A DNA stretch of 5,949 bases from JAGLQA01 sp023135565 (lineage in GTDB: Bacteria; Acidobacteriota; Aminicenantia; UBA2199): contig DAOWCY010000307.1 of the NCBI GenBank assembly GCA_030639305.1, positions 1-5,949 on the forward strand. The letters run 5' to 3'. A program made the position numbers and the translations under genes. The notes beneath the pieces are model-generated. The model had not been told where the DNA came from, ran no database searches, and saw nothing but the letters and a program-made list of their open reading frames with translations. This document shows, in pieces, positions 5,805 through 5,949 of the stretch (position 1 is the stretch's first letter; every line of letters starts with the position of its first letter).

Positions 5805-5949
5805 GCCTCCGGCGGCCCTGCAATGCTGTTGCTTTAAGGAGAAAAGATGCCTCCGGCGGCTCTCCGAGGGCCAGGGGGAGGCTCCCCCTGGACCCCCATT
5901 ATTGCTTCGCAAAACACACCAAGCCTTAAGGCAACAGTATTGGGCGGCC
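5805..5949. repeat. Intergenic palindromic repeat element C (upstream of mntP, runs off the window)
   Basis: Two identical cores TGCCTCCGGCGGC lie at 5804-5816 and 5848-5860. A perfect inverted repeat CCAGGGGGAG/CTCCCCCTGG (5871-5880, 5882-5891, one base between) forms the centre. Around it are imperfect long arms: CTGTTGCTTTAAGG (5826-5839) pairs with CCTTAAGGCAACAG (5924-5937) with one mismatch, and the match continues outward as GGCGGCCCTG/CAAT against ATTGGGCGGCC at the window edge. TTGC-TTC-GCAA (5902-5912) and GCCTTAAGGC (5923-5932) are further palindromes. No reading frame with a start site or domain is seen. It resembles a REP/MITE-like non-coding element; its far end lies outside the window. 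Confidence 0.6.

Noticed and set aside
5151..5912. Long minus-strand ORF overlapping mntP in another frame (253 codons)
   Set aside because: It is rich in Arg, Tyr and His with no domain pattern, runs through the non-coding repeat, and overlaps the clearly real mntP. It is a frame shadow.
1..5949. CRISPR arrays, tRNA or rRNA genes
   Set aside because: No regularly spaced direct repeats of suitable length and no tRNA cloverleaf or rRNA-like segment were recognised on either strand.

Overview
The window looks like a piece of a moderate-GC, Gram-negative (diderm), probably anaerobic bacterial chromosome. The strongest lineage clue is the secretin: a GspD/PilQ-type outer-membrane channel needs an outer membrane. 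Its TPR-plus-secretin layout, and an ATPase–nuclease family that I remember as multi-copy in environmental anaerobes, recall Acidobacteriota/Aminicenantes-like genomes. That lineage guess is an impression from memory, not something the sequence proves.

Layout, left to right. At 1-223 (minus) is the 5' end of a membrane-anchored protein that runs off the window edge. It is translationally coupled to the secretin gene at 226-1962 (minus), whose last codons contain its ribosome binding site. From 1963 to 2126 lies a hairpin-rich intergenic repeat (A). At 2127-2414 (minus) is an orphan ORF that reads as a decayed PKD domain. A good extended -10 promoter inside and just beyond that remnant drives the only plus-strand gene, a 524-aa ATPase with a C-terminal PD-(D/E)XK nuclease domain (2487-4061). 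The convergent gap after it (4062-4154) holds a degenerate 7-bp-period repeat. At 4155-5048 (minus) is a UbiA/MenA-type prenyltransferase, preceded by repeat B (5068-5152). At 5213-5779 (minus) is the manganese exporter mntP, preceded by repeat C (5805 to the window end), which contains a perfect 10-bp inverted repeat nested in longer imperfect inverted repeats.

How the parts relate. Only the secretin and its downstream neighbour look functionally linked: an outer-membrane channel followed by a single-pass envelope protein, as in type II secretion or type IV pilus loci. The prenyltransferase (membrane quinone or lipid metabolism) and MntP (Mn2+ efflux) share a strand but are separated by repeat-filled gaps, with no evidence of one operon. 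The ATPase–nuclease sits in the opposite orientation between a gene remnant and a microsatellite, which suggests an inserted accessory gene.

The most unusual signal is that all three complete minus-strand genes have, 19-40 nt before the start codon, the same 13-bp core (plus-strand TGCCTYYGGCGRC) in the same orientation, each at the gene-proximal end of a hairpin-rich element. I did not find a complete new multi-gene system.
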